Assembly: GCA_946480835.1 (NCBI GenBank)
Contig: CAMLLC010000002.1
Location: forward strand, 62,001-126,000
DNA: 64,000 nucleotides
Reading direction: 5' to 3'
From: Entomomonas sp945283395
GTDB taxonomy: Bacteria > Pseudomonadota > Gammaproteobacteria > Pseudomonadales > Pseudomonadaceae
Position 1 is the stretch's first letter; each line of letters starts with the position of its first letter. The translations under genes and the position numbers were made by a program. This document shows positions 35,350 through 45,015 of the stretch, in pieces. The notes below the pieces were generated by a model. That model did no database searches and was not told the DNA's origin. It saw only the letters and a list, made by a program, of their open reading frames with translations.

Positions 35350-36580
35350 TAATTCCCTGTGCGGCTGCATAGCCAGTTGAGAAACAGCCAGTTAAAAGAT
35401 AACCGCCTGTAGGGGCTTCCCAATCTAACATTTCTCCAGCACAAAAGACAGGGGGAAGTTTTTTTAACATTAATTGTGGGGTAAGCTCCGTAAAACTTAC
35501 GCCACCAGCAGTGCTGATAGCTTCGGTTATAGGTCTTGCTTTAACAAGTCGTAGCGGAAGAGCTTTTAAAAGCCTAGGTAGCTCACTAAAATTTAGCAAT
35601 GCTTGTGGTGCGAGTTCTCTCACTAGTGCCATTTTTATATCTCTTAAATTGACTTGCTTTCTTAAAAAATTACTCACTGACTGACTACCAAGCGGTTTAG
35701 CTAGTAGCTGTTGTAGTTTACTAATTGGAAAATGTGGGTATAAGTCTAAGTAAAGTGTCACGCTACCTTGTTGCCTGATAGCTTCTCTTAGAGGCATAGC
35801 TAACGCATAACTAAGGCTACCTTCTATACCATAGTAACTAATGAGTAGTTCACCTAATTGCTGATGATTTTCTCCATGTTTAGCTTGCAATGAGCAAGCA
35901 ACTTGCTTGACTGGCTTACCAGCATATTTTTCTTTAAAAAAGTTTGACCATTGACTGACCTCAAAACCACAATTACTAGCTTGCCAAGGGCTACATAAAA
36001 TATTTAGATCTTGTAAATACTTAGTCCAATGTCCATCAGTACCTAATTTGGGATAACTAGCTCCACCTAATGCAAGCAAAATAGCATCTGCAGTAATGAT
36101 ACTTTTACCCTGTGGAGTATCAAAGATGAGTTGCTGGTGATTATTCCAACCTTGCCAAAGATAGTTATTATTAAATTCAACCTGATGCTCTTTTAATCTG
36201 TTAAGCCATGCTCTTAATAATGGCGCTGCTTTCATACCTTTAGGGAAAATTCGACCTGAACTCCCTATAAAAGTTTCTATACCTAATCGATGACACCATG
36301 TTAATAATTCATCTCTGCCAAATTGTCGTAGATAATCTGAAAGGGGGATGGAAGGAGTATAACGCTTATAAAATTGCTCAAGAGGTTCTGAGTGAGTAAT
36401 ATTAAGTCCACCAATACCTGCTAAAAGAAACTTTCTTCCCATTGACGGCATTCGATCAAATAGTTGTACCCTTATATTAGCTTGGCTTAATATTTCTGCC
36501 GCAAATAACCCTGCTGGCCCACCACCGATAATAGCAACATTTGGTTTAGCAGATGGTGTATTGAAAAATTTGGTAGGCAT
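35327..36580 (-). CDS. YhiN/HI0933-like flavoprotein (TIGR03862 type)
   Basis: A predicted NAD(P)/FAD-dependent oxidoreductase with no established substrate. The 417-residue protein has the N-terminal FAD motif VAIIGGGPAGLFAAEIL (~15-31), then the family blocks GRKFLLAGIGGLNITHSEP, CHRLGIETFIGSSGRIFPKGMKAAPLL and ILLALGGASYPKLGTDG. The C-terminal part contains TEAISTAGGVSF, PVFCAGEMLDWEAPTGGYLLTGCFSTG. It converges with rluE with a 23-base overlap. Confidence 0.9.
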   Translation of the reverse strand: MPTKFFNTPSAKPNVAIIGGGPAGLFAAEILSQANIRVQLFDRMPSMGRKFLLAGIGGLNITHSEPLEQFYKRYTPSIPLSDYLRQFGRDELLTWCHRLGIETFIGSSGRIFPKGMKAAPLLRAWLNRLKEHQVEFNNNYLWQGWNNHQQLIFDTPQGKSIITADAILLALGGASYPKLGTDGHWTKYLQDLNILCSPWQASNCGFEVSQWSNFFKEKYAGKPVKQVACSLQAKHGENHQQLGELLISYYGIEGSLSYALAMPLREAIRQQGSVTLYLDLYPHFPISKLQQLLAKPLGSQSVSNFLRKQVNLRDIKMALVRELAPQALLNFSELPRLLKALPLRLVKARPITEAISTAGGVSFTELTPQLMLKKLPPVFCAGEMLDWEAPTGGYLLTGCFSTGYAAAQGIINYLQGK

Positions 36581-37120
36581 TTACTTTACAGCTATTGAAG
36601 TATTTCTTTATATTCTACCAGTTTTGACATGGCAGTGTTGCTATAAACTGCATAATTTCATTTATAAAAGGTAACAGGGTTTGTATAATTTGCTTAGTTA
36701 GTTGGTTAGGATTATCCAAGCTTGATTCAATTATTAAAAGTTGACAAATGATAGTTTGTTGTCATCAAAGCAAGAAAGACTAAGTTAGCTAGGTATATTG
36801 TTAATCCGTGGTAAGCTCTTTGCATAGTCTCTATACTAAGCTGTATTTGATAGTCTTTTAAACAGTTATCAAAAGAGGGAGGCGTAGGGAACTTGTGTAT
36901 GAGTTTTTTTATTTTATAAAATTAATAATCTAAATACTAAATGAATTTATTGCTTGGCTAAAGCAGTTATTAGTTTATTATCAATTATATTAAGGCTAAT
37001 AAAATTGAAAATAAGTTTTAACTCAATAGCGATTAACTTATATGATAATCTTAACAATGCAGCAAAGTTCTAGTTAATTATAAAAATTTATCTGTAGATT
37101 AGCATGAGGCATAAATAAAG
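36581..37120. other. Gene-free region between two divergent genes
   Basis: These 540 A+T-rich bases carry the promoters of the flavoprotein (-) and the YccS-like gene (+). One imperfect hairpin is seen, TTTGATA (36846-36852) with TATCAAA (36867-36873). No coding frame or known motif is found. Confidence 0.4.
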
Positions 37121-39322
37121 ATGACAAAGCTTAGCATACTAAATAAACTGTATAAATTTTGGGCATTAGAGCAAGTAGCCTATAGTGTTAGAGTTTTTAT
37201 AGCGTTAACTGTGGCCATGTTAGTTTGTTGGTGGCAAGGTGAGTTATTGCGAGTAGTACCTTCATTTTTAGGTATTATTGCGTGTGCTTTGGCTGAAACA
37301 GATGATAGTTGGCAGGGAAGAATTAAGGCAGTTATTGTTACCCTTATATGTTTTAGTATTACTTCGGTTTCTGTGGTGCTACTTTATCCTTACCCTTGGT
37401 TCTTTGCTCTAGGATTAGCAGTAGCTAGTTTTGCTTTAACCTTATTAGGGGTTATAGGAAGTCGTTATAGCTCAATTGGTATGGCAACATTAATTCTTTC
37501 TATTTATACCATGATAAGTGTTAGTCAACATATTGAGATGAATAGTCCCGATATTTGGTTAGATATAATTATTCTAATAGTAGGTGCTAGTTGGTATGGT
37601 TTATTGTCTATTATTTGGAGTTTTCTGTTTGTTCATCAGCCTGTACAGTACGCACTTTTTAAACTTTTTAATGAATTAGGTAATTATTTGAAACTAAAAG
37701 CTATTTTAATTGAACCTATCAGAAAGTTAGGTGTTGAGCAACAGCGCTTATTACTTGCCCAGCAAAATAGTAAAGTGGTTGCAGCTCTCAATTTAGCTAA
37801 AGAAACAATTTTTAATAGGATGAAAGGCAATAGGCATAGTCCACAAGTTAGCCATTATTTGAAACTTTACTTTATTGCCCAAGATATTCATGAAAGAGCT
37901 AGTTCTTCTCATTATTCTTATGATGCTTTAAGTGAGGCGTTTTTTCATAGTGATATATTATTTCGTTGTTATCATTTATTAGATTTTCAAGGACGTGCTT
38001 GTCAGTCATTGGCAAAAGCTATCCGCTTAAAAGAACCTTTTGTTTATAAAGCAAATAATAAATTTTTAGATGATTTACAAAAATCTTTCTTTTTTTTAAA
38101 GCAACAAGCTAGCAATAATTGGCGATTATTGAGCTCAGTGGCTGCCTTAACTAATAATTTAGCAGATTTGGAAAAAAAACTAGTTAATGCTATGAATCCT
38201 GATGCCCTCACAGATGAGCAGGATAATAGCTTATTTGATAGAGAAATACATACTTTCAAGGGAGCTTATCTTTGTGTTAAACAAAATTTATCATTTACTT
38301 CGTTAGTTTTTCGCCATGCTTTGCGTTTAGCCATAGCATTAACAGTGGGCTATGGTGTTATGCAATGGTTAAATCCACAATATGGTTTTTGGATTTTATT
38401 AACTACAGTATTTGTATGTCGTCCAAGTTATGGTGCAACAAGGGCTCGTTTAGGGCAACGTATGTTAGGTAATATTATAGGAGTTATAGGTGGATGGGCA
38501 TTAATTTCGTTATTTCCAAATGCTGTCATTGAGTCAGTAATAGCTATTATTACAGGTGTTTTATTCTTTGCTTATAGAGTGGATAAGTATACAGTATCAA
38601 CTGCTTTTATTACTATTATGGTTTTGTGTTGTTTTAATCAGATAGGTAATTCAGTTTTTACTACTATATCCCCCAGATTATTAGATACTTTTATTGGTTG
38701 CGTTATTGCAGGGCTAGCAATATTTCTAATTCTGCCTGACTGGCAAGGTAGGAGGCTTAATAAGGTATTAGCTAACACGTTAAGCGCTAATAGTAAATAT
38801 TTAAAGGAAATTATGCACCAATATCAAGTGGGTAAACAAGATAATTTAGATTATAGAATTACTAGAAGGAATGCTCACAATGCCGATGCTGCGTTATCTA
38901 GTACATTAGCTAGTATGCTTTTAGAACCAGAATATTTTAGAAAAGATGCTGATGCAGGTTCCAGATTTTTAGTAGTTTCTCATACTATATTAAGTTATTT
39001 ATCTGCGCTAGGTGCTCATAGAGTGGCGCTGACAGACAATAATATCATTTATGATTTATTAGAGAAAACGACGATTGCTATTATTCAAGCTTTGGATGAG
39101 ATAGCAGATGATCTTAGTCAATTCAAAACTGTAATACAATATAACCCAGCTGAGCAATCTTTATTACAAGAGTTAGAACAGTTACCAGATAAAATGGCAG
39201 AAGAGGTTAAATTAGTTTTTACAGAATTGGCTTTAATAATAAAACAGGTAATGCGTATTCGCATTTTAGCAGCAAAATTACAACACCAGCCTATTGGCCC
39301 ACAGGCAGTTACTACTGAATAG
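37121..39322 (+). CDS. YccS/YhfK-type inner membrane protein (FUSC family)
   Basis: A large inner-membrane protein of the YccS/FUSC group, related to aromatic-acid exporters; its substrate is not known. The 733-residue protein has two blocks of membrane helices, at residues ~17-170 (VRVFIALTVAMLVCWW onward) and ~400-530 (LRLAIALTVGYGVMQWL, FWILLTTVFVCRPSYGATRARL, GLAIFLILPDW). Each is followed by a helical cytosolic domain. The conserved CRPSYGATRARLGQR segment is diagnostic of the family. Length is normal. Its last 11 bases overlap the tail of the converging SdiA-regulated gene. Confidence 0.9.
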   Translation: MTKLSILNKLYKFWALEQVAYSVRVFIALTVAMLVCWWQGELLRVVPSFLGIIACALAETDDSWQGRIKAVIVTLICFSITSVSVVLLYPYPWFFALGLAVASFALTLLGVIGSRYSSIGMATLILSIYTMISVSQHIEMNSPDIWLDIIILIVGASWYGLLSIIWSFLFVHQPVQYALFKLFNELGNYLKLKAILIEPIRKLGVEQQRLLLAQQNSKVVAALNLAKETIFNRMKGNRHSPQVSHYLKLYFIAQDIHERASSSHYSYDALSEAFFHSDILFRCYHLLDFQGRACQSLAKAIRLKEPFVYKANNKFLDDLQKSFFFLKQQASNNWRLLSSVAALTNNLADLEKKLVNAMNPDALTDEQDNSLFDREIHTFKGAYLCVKQNLSFTSLVFRHALRLAIALTVGYGVMQWLNPQYGFWILLTTVFVCRPSYGATRARLGQRMLGNIIGVIGGWALISLFPNAVIESVIAIITGVLFFAYRVDKYTVSTAFITIMVLCCFNQIGNSVFTTISPRLLDTFIGCVIAGLAIFLILPDWQGRRLNKVLANTLSANSKYLKEIMHQYQVGKQDNLDYRITRRNAHNADAALSSTLASMLLEPEYFRKDADAGSRFLVVSHTILSYLSALGAHRVALTDNNIIYDLLEKTTIAIIQALDEIADDLSQFKTVIQYNPAEQSLLQELEQLPDKMAEEVKLVFTELALIIKQVMRIRILAAKLQHQPIGPQAVTTE

Positions 39323-40241
39323 TGGCTGTTTTTTTCTTAAAAACATAAAATAAGTTTGGCTCAGCAACTATATAGATATTGTCTTCATTATCTAAAGCTA
39401 AACCTTCTGCTTGACGAATAGGCTGAGAGAGCCCATGGCCAATTAATAAAGAGAGGCTACTGATAGGATAACCTTGTTTATCTATTTCTACTACAAGCCG
39501 CGATTCAGCAGAAAGAATAAGTAAATGATTATAATGTTCATTAAAGGCTAAGCCTGATAAATCTTTTAAAAAAAGTTGTTGATCCCTAATAGAGTTATTA
39601 CTAACTTCTAAATTCATATTACTATTAGCTGCTTGTGGAAAACCTATTACTTCATAAATATGAACAGGATCTTTTTCTTTAGCTGCATATATTTTTTTCT
39701 GGCTAGCATCCCAAGTTATTCCTTCTAAACCTTTGTTTCCTACTCCACCCATTCCAAGGGTGAATTGTGCTGCTCCCTCAGCTGTTACTTGGGTAGTATC
39801 TTTATCAATAGTAACCAGTACAATTTTTTGTGATCTTTCATCACTAATGATAAATTTATTATTTCCTAAATATTCTATAGATTCCGGATCATTAATACCT
39901 ATTAAATTAATATAGCGGAGAATTTTACCTGCGGTAGTTAATTCTACAACTTGTTCTGGATGATTAACCACAGCAAATAAAGATTTACTATCATTATTCC
40001 AGCAAAGACCCGATAAATTTTTATGAATACCTTTAATAGGTTGGCCTTCTATGAAAATTTGATAATCATTAAGCCACAAAGATTTATCTTTCCATTCATT
40101 TGCGTGTCGCCAAGCTATTATATTGAATTTAATACGTTCAAAAAGACTATACTGATAGCTAAAATATAATATCCCTAAAAAAATTAAAGTTATTAATACT
40201 AATAAAAAACGTTTAACGGTAAAAAGTGCTTTATCTCTCAA
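39312..40241 (-). CDS. SdiA-regulated domain protein (YjiK-like)
   Basis: A membrane-anchored periplasmic protein of the SdiA-regulated family (PF06977), a predicted beta-propeller of unknown function. The 309-residue protein has one N-terminal membrane segment (residues ~9-30, KRFLLVLITLIFLGILYF). The propeller blocks are NLSGLCWNNDSKSLFAVVN, DPESIEYLGNNKFIISDER, GNKGLEGITWDASQKKIYAAKEKDP, LSGLAFNEHYNHLLILSAES and QAEGLALDNEDNIYIVAEP. The start is a TTG at 40241 with AAGG upstream; no ATG fits. It is probably co-transcribed with the FAH-family gene 18 bases upstream. Confidence 0.85.
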   Translation of the reverse strand: MRDKALFTVKRFLLVLITLIFLGILYFSYQYSLFERIKFNIIAWRHANEWKDKSLWLNDYQIFIEGQPIKGIHKNLSGLCWNNDSKSLFAVVNHPEQVVELTTAGKILRYINLIGINDPESIEYLGNNKFIISDERSQKIVLVTIDKDTTQVTAEGAAQFTLGMGGVGNKGLEGITWDASQKKIYAAKEKDPVHIYEVIGFPQAANSNMNLEVSNNSIRDQQLFLKDLSGLAFNEHYNHLLILSAESRLVVEIDKQGYPISSLSLLIGHGLSQPIRQAEGLALDNEDNIYIVAEPNLFYVFKKKTATIQ

Positions 40242-40259
40242 AGAATAGCCTTACTTATT

Positions 40260-40925
40260 TTAAATGACTTCAGTTACAAAATGACAATGATTGGGTAGCT
40301 CCATAACTATTCTATCACCAGTATGAAGAGCTCCAACCCCTTTTGGGGTGCCTGTTAATACGATATCACCTGCTTGTAAGGTAAAGATGTTAGCTATATA
40401 TTGTATGAGCGCAATAATAGGGGTAATCATTTCACCACTATTTCCTGTTTGGCGAGTCTCACCATTGATCTCCAAACGAATATCAATATTTGTTAAATCA
40501 GGATAGCTGGTAGCTGGCAAGAAAGGAGTTAATACACAGGCACCATCAAATCCTTTAGAAATTTCCCAAGGTAAACCTTGTTCTTTTAATTTGGTTTGGA
40601 CATCCCTTAAGGTTAAATCAAGAGCAGGAGCAAAACCAGCAATAGCTTCATGTGCTTCATTAGAGCTGACGATTCCTGACAGCGTTTTACCTATAAGTAA
40701 CGCTATTTCAGCTTCATAATGCACTGCTCCTTTATCATTAGGAATAGTAAAGCCACCATTACTGCTTATAATAGAAGTAGCTGGCTTAATAAATAGAATA
40801 GGTTCAATAGGTACAGGATTATTTAGTTCATTAGCATGTTCTGCATAGTTACGCCCGACACAAACTGCTTTACCTACTTTGAAATGGATAGTAGTGCCGT
40901 CAATATATTGATGTTGGTAGCTCAT
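40260..40925 (-). CDS. Fumarylacetoacetate hydrolase-family protein (YcgM-like)
   Basis: A cytosolic metal-dependent hydrolase/decarboxylase of the FAH family, close to YcgM/FAHD1, which acts on acylpyruvates or oxaloacetate. The 221-residue protein shows GKAVCVGRNYAEHANELN, FIKPATSIISSNG, VHYEAEIALLIGK (metal-binding Glu), GFAPALDLTLRDVQ, PWEISKGFDGACVLTPF and DIVLTGTPKGVGALHTGD. Size and motifs match FAHD1-type enzymes. The SD is weak. The gene is upstream of the SdiA-regulated gene and downstream of sfsA on the same strand, with 144 bases between it and sfsA. Confidence 0.9.
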   Translation of the reverse strand: MSYQHQYIDGTTIHFKVGKAVCVGRNYAEHANELNNPVPIEPILFIKPATSIISSNGGFTIPNDKGAVHYEAEIALLIGKTLSGIVSSNEAHEAIAGFAPALDLTLRDVQTKLKEQGLPWEISKGFDGACVLTPFLPATSYPDLTNIDIRLEINGETRQTGNSGEMITPIIALIQYIANIFTLQAGDIVLTGTPKGVGALHTGDRIVMELPNHCHFVTEVI

Positions 40926-41069
40926 ATAAATTTTAGCCTAATTATGAATAACTTTTAGAAGCATTATTGTACAGAATAAGCTTAGTTATTGAATAAACTA
41001 GCTAGATACTCAATAGAAAGTTGTCCATACTAAAAAATATCATCTATTTTTACAATATTAAAAATAATA

Positions 41070-41786
41070 TTAGTGATTTAAAATAACTTGCAATGGGTTA
41101 TTTAAGTAGATGGCTTGCGGTGTTATTGAGCAACTATATGCTATAATGTTCACTCCTGCTTGGTAGGCGTTCTGCAATGCTTTTGCGTAGTTGCTATCTA
41201 TTTCTTGGCAAGGCCTTACTGCGCTAATTTCAGTTAAGTTAACACAATAGAGTAAATAAGTTTTCATCCCATGTTTAGCAAGTTCTGTTAATTCTCTTAA
41301 GTGTTTAGCTCCTCTAGTGGTAATTGCATCGGGGAAGGCTGCTATATCTGTGTCTGCAAACCCGAGAGTAACGCTTTTAACTTCAATATAAGTTGTTGTC
41401 TGATCAGAATAGTCTAGACAAAAGTCAATACGTGACTTTTCTTTTCCATAAAGCACTTCTTTACGTAAATTAGTGAAACCTGTGAGTTCCCTAATCATCC
41501 CTGCTTGCAAGGCTTCTTCAACTATTTTATTCGCTAATAAGGTGTTGATACAAGCTAATCTTCCTTGTGGGGTTTCTGATAATATCCAACTACCAGCAGA
41601 TTTGCGGTGAGGATCTTGAGTTCTACTAAACCAGATCCGACCACCAGATTGCATACAATTAAGCATAGATCCTGTGTTAGGGCAATGAATAGTTAATTGT
41701 TCACCTGCTGGAGTGATAATATCTGCTAGAAAGCGCTTATAACGTTTGATTAGTATAGCTTCTTCAAGGGCAGGTGAAAATATCAT
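41070..41786 (-). CDS. sfsA: SfsA, sugar fermentation stimulation protein homologue
   Basis: SfsA is a nucleic-acid-binding, nuclease-like protein linked to maltose metabolism in E. coli; its role elsewhere is unclear. The 238-residue protein has the OB-like N-terminus (KRYKRFLADI, HCPNTGSMLNC) and the nuclease-like core IDFCLDYSDQTTTYIEVKSVTLG, PDAITTRGAKHLRELTEL. It starts four bases after the aminotransferase stop, so they form one operon. The sfsA-aminotransferase-dksA neighbourhood is pseudomonad-like. Confidence 0.92.
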   Translation of the reverse strand: MIFSPALEEAILIKRYKRFLADIITPAGEQLTIHCPNTGSMLNCMQSGGRIWFSRTQDPHRKSAGSWILSETPQGRLACINTLLANKIVEEALQAGMIRELTGFTNLRKEVLYGKEKSRIDFCLDYSDQTTTYIEVKSVTLGFADTDIAAFPDAITTRGAKHLRELTELAKHGMKTYLLYCVNLTEISAVRPCQEIDSNYAKALQNAYQAGVNIIAYSCSITPQAIYLNNPLQVILNH

Positions 41787-41790
41787 AGTT

Positions 41791-42963
41791 TTATGCTTGC
41801 CAGTGTTGTAAACCTTTAGCTATACGCTCAATAGCATGCTCTAAAACAGCTATTTCTTGGGTATAAGCAAAACGTACATGCTGATTAGCTTTATAATTGC
41901 CAAAATCGATACCAGGTGTAAAAGCTACATATTGATTTTCCAAAAAATAATAACAGAATTTATAAGCGTCATCAGTAAAGTTTGAAACATCCGCATAGAT
42001 ATAAAAAGCACCCTCGGGAGTTGTTTTTATTTTAAAACCCAGCTCGGTTAGGGCTGCTAATAGGTAGTCTCGTCTTTTTGCAAAAGCAGCGCGACGTTCT
42101 TCCAGTATAGCAACTGTAGTGGATTCAAAGCAGGCTAAGGCAGCATATTGGGAGATACTAGTAGCACTAATATAGATATTTTGGGCAAATTTTTCTAGAT
42201 CTGCTATGGCATTAAGTGGTGCTACTAACCAACCTAAACGCCAGCCAGTCATTCCATAGTATTTAGAAAAACTGTTAAGAATAAATGCGTTATCATCTAC
42301 TTCTAATGCACTAGGTGCTGACGTTACATAGGTTAAGCCATGATAAATTTCGTCAGAAATAAAATAACCTTGATGTTTTTTACAACTCGCCGCTAAGTCC
42401 GCTAGCTCTGCTTTATTTAGCATGGTGCCAGTAGGGTTAGCCGGAGAAGCAATTAAAATGCCAGCGGTATTATGATTCCAATATTTATCTAACAGCTGAG
42501 GCGTTAATTGGTAGTTAGTAGTATGATCGGTAGCAATCATTTTTGCCTCAGCTTCTACCATTCTTAAAAAATTTCTGTTACAAGGATAACCTGGGTCAGC
42601 CATTAATAAATGTTGCCCTGCTTCAACCAATAACCCACTGACTAATAAAAGGGCCCCTGAACCACCAGGAGTAATTAAAATTCGCTGATAATCTATATCT
42701 AGTTGATAACGATCTTTATAAAGTTTAGCTATGGCTTGACGTAATTCAGGTAAACCCAAGGCAGGGGTATATTGGGTATAACCTGCATCTATAGCAGCTT
42801 TGGCTGCTTGTAAAATTGGTTCAGCTGTCGTGAAGTCTGGTTCACCTATTTCTAGATGGATAACTTGCTTACCTTTTGCTTCCAATTCTTTAGCTTTTGC
42901 TAGCAAAGCCATTACTTGAAAGGGCTCGATAGATTTGCTACGTCTAGTAAAGCTATTTTTCAT
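41791..42963 (-). CDS. PLP-dependent class I/II aminotransferase
   Basis: A cytosolic aminotransferase of fold type I, similar to the pseudomonad gene beside dksA; the amino acid substrate is not known. The protein has 390 residues from the ATG at 42963 (GGA upstream; an in-frame TTG at 42975 is less likely). The PLP lysine is in SFSKYYGMTGWRLGW (~238), with ASPANPTGTMLN and the Asp/Tyr of ISDEIYHGLTY. The start region has VIHLEIGEPDFTT. It is the first gene of a two-gene unit with sfsA, divergent from dksA. Confidence 0.92.
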   Translation of the reverse strand: MKNSFTRRSKSIEPFQVMALLAKAKELEAKGKQVIHLEIGEPDFTTAEPILQAAKAAIDAGYTQYTPALGLPELRQAIAKLYKDRYQLDIDYQRILITPGGSGALLLVSGLLVEAGQHLLMADPGYPCNRNFLRMVEAEAKMIATDHTTNYQLTPQLLDKYWNHNTAGILIASPANPTGTMLNKAELADLAASCKKHQGYFISDEIYHGLTYVTSAPSALEVDDNAFILNSFSKYYGMTGWRLGWLVAPLNAIADLEKFAQNIYISATSISQYAALACFESTTVAILEERRAAFAKRRDYLLAALTELGFKIKTTPEGAFYIYADVSNFTDDAYKFCYYFLENQYVAFTPGIDFGNYKANQHVRFAYTQEIAVLEHAIERIAKGLQHWQA

Positions 42964-43447
42964 TATTACGTCCAAAATAAAGTTATTAATTTTTAATTAT
43001 AGCAAAATTATTGTTTTATCAGTTAGCAAGTAAAACTCTCTAGCAATAAAAGGTATTGGCTAATACATTACAAAATAGAGTTAACGTAAAATTAGCTATT
43101 ATTTTCTAATAAACAATTAGTTAATGTCATTTTTAATGATATTCAAAAATAATAGATAAATTTTATAAGAAGTTATACATTGTGAAATTATAAAAAATGC
43201 TTTATTGTAAATGAGTATTTTTGTTTAATTATAATTGCACAAGTTGGATAATATTAATATAAAGGTGAATAAAAAAGGTGGTTATTATTTGTTTATAAAT
43301 TTAATTGATTAACTACTATAAATACTAAAGTAGTACTAGATTAGTTTATTACTATCTGATAACTTGCGCCGGCATATTTTATTAGTCAGTTTTACTAACT
43401 AAGGATGATTATCCTTAGAGGTTGTTTGAATATAGAGGGAAAAAGCA
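42964..43447. other. Intergenic region upstream of dksA
   Basis: These 480 A+T-rich bases separate the aminotransferase (-) from dksA (+). The clearest element is a perfect hairpin at 43399-43418. No coding frame is found. Confidence 0.4.
43399..43418 (+). promoter_or_regulatory. Perfect hairpin in the dksA leader
   Basis: CTAAGGAT pairs with ATCCTTAG around GATT. It ends 29 bases before the dksA start. There is no T-run, so it is more likely a leader structure or operator than a terminator. Confidence 0.4.
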
Positions 43448-44104
43448 GTGGTTAAGGCTAAACAAACTTCAAATGAAAAAACTTCGGTAAAAAAGGTTGC
43501 GGTAACTAAGGATCTCGATCAGCATGCTAAAGATAAAAAAGCATCTGAGAAAAAAGTAGTTACAACCAAGGTTGCCGTGAGTCAAAAGAAAATGGCAACC
43601 CAAAAAACTAGTGAACAACTTACATCTGCAACAAAAGTGACTAAAACGCCTAAACTAGAAAAAGAAACTATTAAAAAGGATGTTGAAAATATAAGTAGTC
43701 AAGAGTTTACACCTTATAAAGAAAAGAAAGGGGAGGAGTACATGAGTGATGAAATGCGTGAGCATTTTATTACTATTCTTAAAAAATGGCGCTCTGAATT
43801 GGTTAAAGACATGAATCGTACTGTAGAACATATGCAAGACGATGCTGCTAACTTTCCTGATCCTGCTGATAGAGCAACCCAAGAAGAAGAGTTTAGCTTG
43901 GAACTACGTACTAGAGACAGAGAGCGAAAGCTCATTAAGAAAATAGATGATACTTTACAACTAATTATTGAAAATAACTATGGTTGGTGTGAATCTTGTG
44001 GTGTTGAAATAGGTGTCAGACGTCTCGAAGCACGCCCTACAGCCACGCTCTGCATTGATTGTAAAACTTTAGCTGAAATAAAGGAAAAACAAACAGGCTT
44101 ATAG
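43448..44104 (+). CDS. dksA: RNA polymerase-binding regulator DksA with a long Lys-rich N-terminal extension
   Basis: DksA binds the RNA polymerase secondary channel and, with ppGpp, adjusts transcription in the stringent response. The C-terminal part (from ~residue 88) is canonical: PYKEKKGEEYMS, the coiled-coil tip DAANFPDPADRATQEEE with its two Asp, LRTRDRERKLIKKID, and a four-Cys zinc site (CESCG and CIDCKTLAEIKEKQ). The first ~85 residues are Lys/Thr/Val-rich and low-complexity, making the protein 218 residues against about 150 usually. The start is a GTG at 43448 with GAGGG upstream. gluQ follows after five bases, the conserved dksA-gluQ operon. Confidence 0.93.
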   Translation: MVKAKQTSNEKTSVKKVAVTKDLDQHAKDKKASEKKVVTTKVAVSQKKMATQKTSEQLTSATKVTKTPKLEKETIKKDVENISSQEFTPYKEKKGEEYMSDEMREHFITILKKWRSELVKDMNRTVEHMQDDAANFPDPADRATQEEEFSLELRTRDRERKLIKKIDDTLQLIIENNYGWCESCGVEIGVRRLEARPTATLCIDCKTLAEIKEKQTGL

Positions 44105-44109
44105 TTTTT

Positions 44110-45015
44110 ATGGTATTGACTAGACCTTATGTTGGTCGTTTTGCTCCCACTCCCAGTGGGGCATTGCATTTAGGGTCTTTAGTGGCAGCGTTAGCTTCTT
44201 ACTTAGATGCTAAATCAGTTGCTGGTAAGTGGTTAGTTCGTATTGAGGATCTAGATCCGCCGCGACAAATAGCAGGAGCTGCTGATAATATTCTACGTAC
44301 TCTTGAAGGCTTTGGCTTTGATTGGGATGATGAAGTTTTTTGGCAAAGTAAAAGGTCTGATGCTTATGAAGTTATTATTAGTAAATTAATTAATAATGGT
44401 TTGGCTTATGCATGTTCTTGTTCTAGAAAACAATTAGTTAATAATGTTATTTATCCAAATACTTGTCGCGATAAACTAAAATCAGCTAAGGATGCAGCTA
44501 TAAGAGTGCGTACACCTAATTTAGAGTATCAATTTGAAGACCGAGTTCAGGGTCTTTTTATTCAGAAATTAGCAGAAGAAGTAGGTGATTTTATTATTAA
44601 AAGGAGAGATGGCTTAATTGCATATCAATTAGCTGTTGTTTTAGATGATGCTGAACAAGGTATTAACCATGTTGTCAGAGGTGCAGATTTATTAGATTCT
44701 ACGCCTAGACAAATTTATTTGCAGGAGTTACTAGGTTTCCCTATGCCTAACTATTTACACATTCCTACCTTGGTTGATAGTGATGGCTATAAATTAAGTA
44801 AATCGCATTGTTCGCCTTTTATAACTACTAACAAAGCTAGCCAGTTGCTAGTTTATGCATTACAAATACTAGGTCAAAAAGTTGAAAAAGATCTGGTTTT
44901 GGAACCACCTTTACAAATTCTTAATTGGGCTATAACACACTGGCAAAGTGAAAGTATCCCTAAGAAAAGGATTGTTATAATAGAGGATAAATTTAGTATA
45001 ACAACTGTAAGCTAA
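44110..45015 (+). CDS. gluQ: Glutamyl-Q tRNA(Asp) synthetase
   Basis: GluQ-RS attaches glutamate to queuosine 34 of tRNA-Asp. The 301-residue protein is a truncated GluRS with the HIGH-like APTPSGALHLGSLVAAL, RIEDLDPPR, the four cysteine/histidine-type zinc positions (ACSCSRKQL and the downstream YPNTC), and the KMSKS-like YKLSKS. The anticodon-binding domain is absent, as expected. It starts five bases after dksA. A queH homologue at the left end of the window makes the queuosine this enzyme needs. Confidence 0.93.
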   Translation: MVLTRPYVGRFAPTPSGALHLGSLVAALASYLDAKSVAGKWLVRIEDLDPPRQIAGAADNILRTLEGFGFDWDDEVFWQSKRSDAYEVIISKLINNGLAYACSCSRKQLVNNVIYPNTCRDKLKSAKDAAIRVRTPNLEYQFEDRVQGLFIQKLAEEVGDFIIKRRDGLIAYQLAVVLDDAEQGINHVVRGADLLDSTPRQIYLQELLGFPMPNYLHIPTLVDSDGYKLSKSHCSPFITTNKASQLLVYALQILGQKVEKDLVLEPPLQILNWAITHWQSESIPKKRIVIIEDKFSITTVS

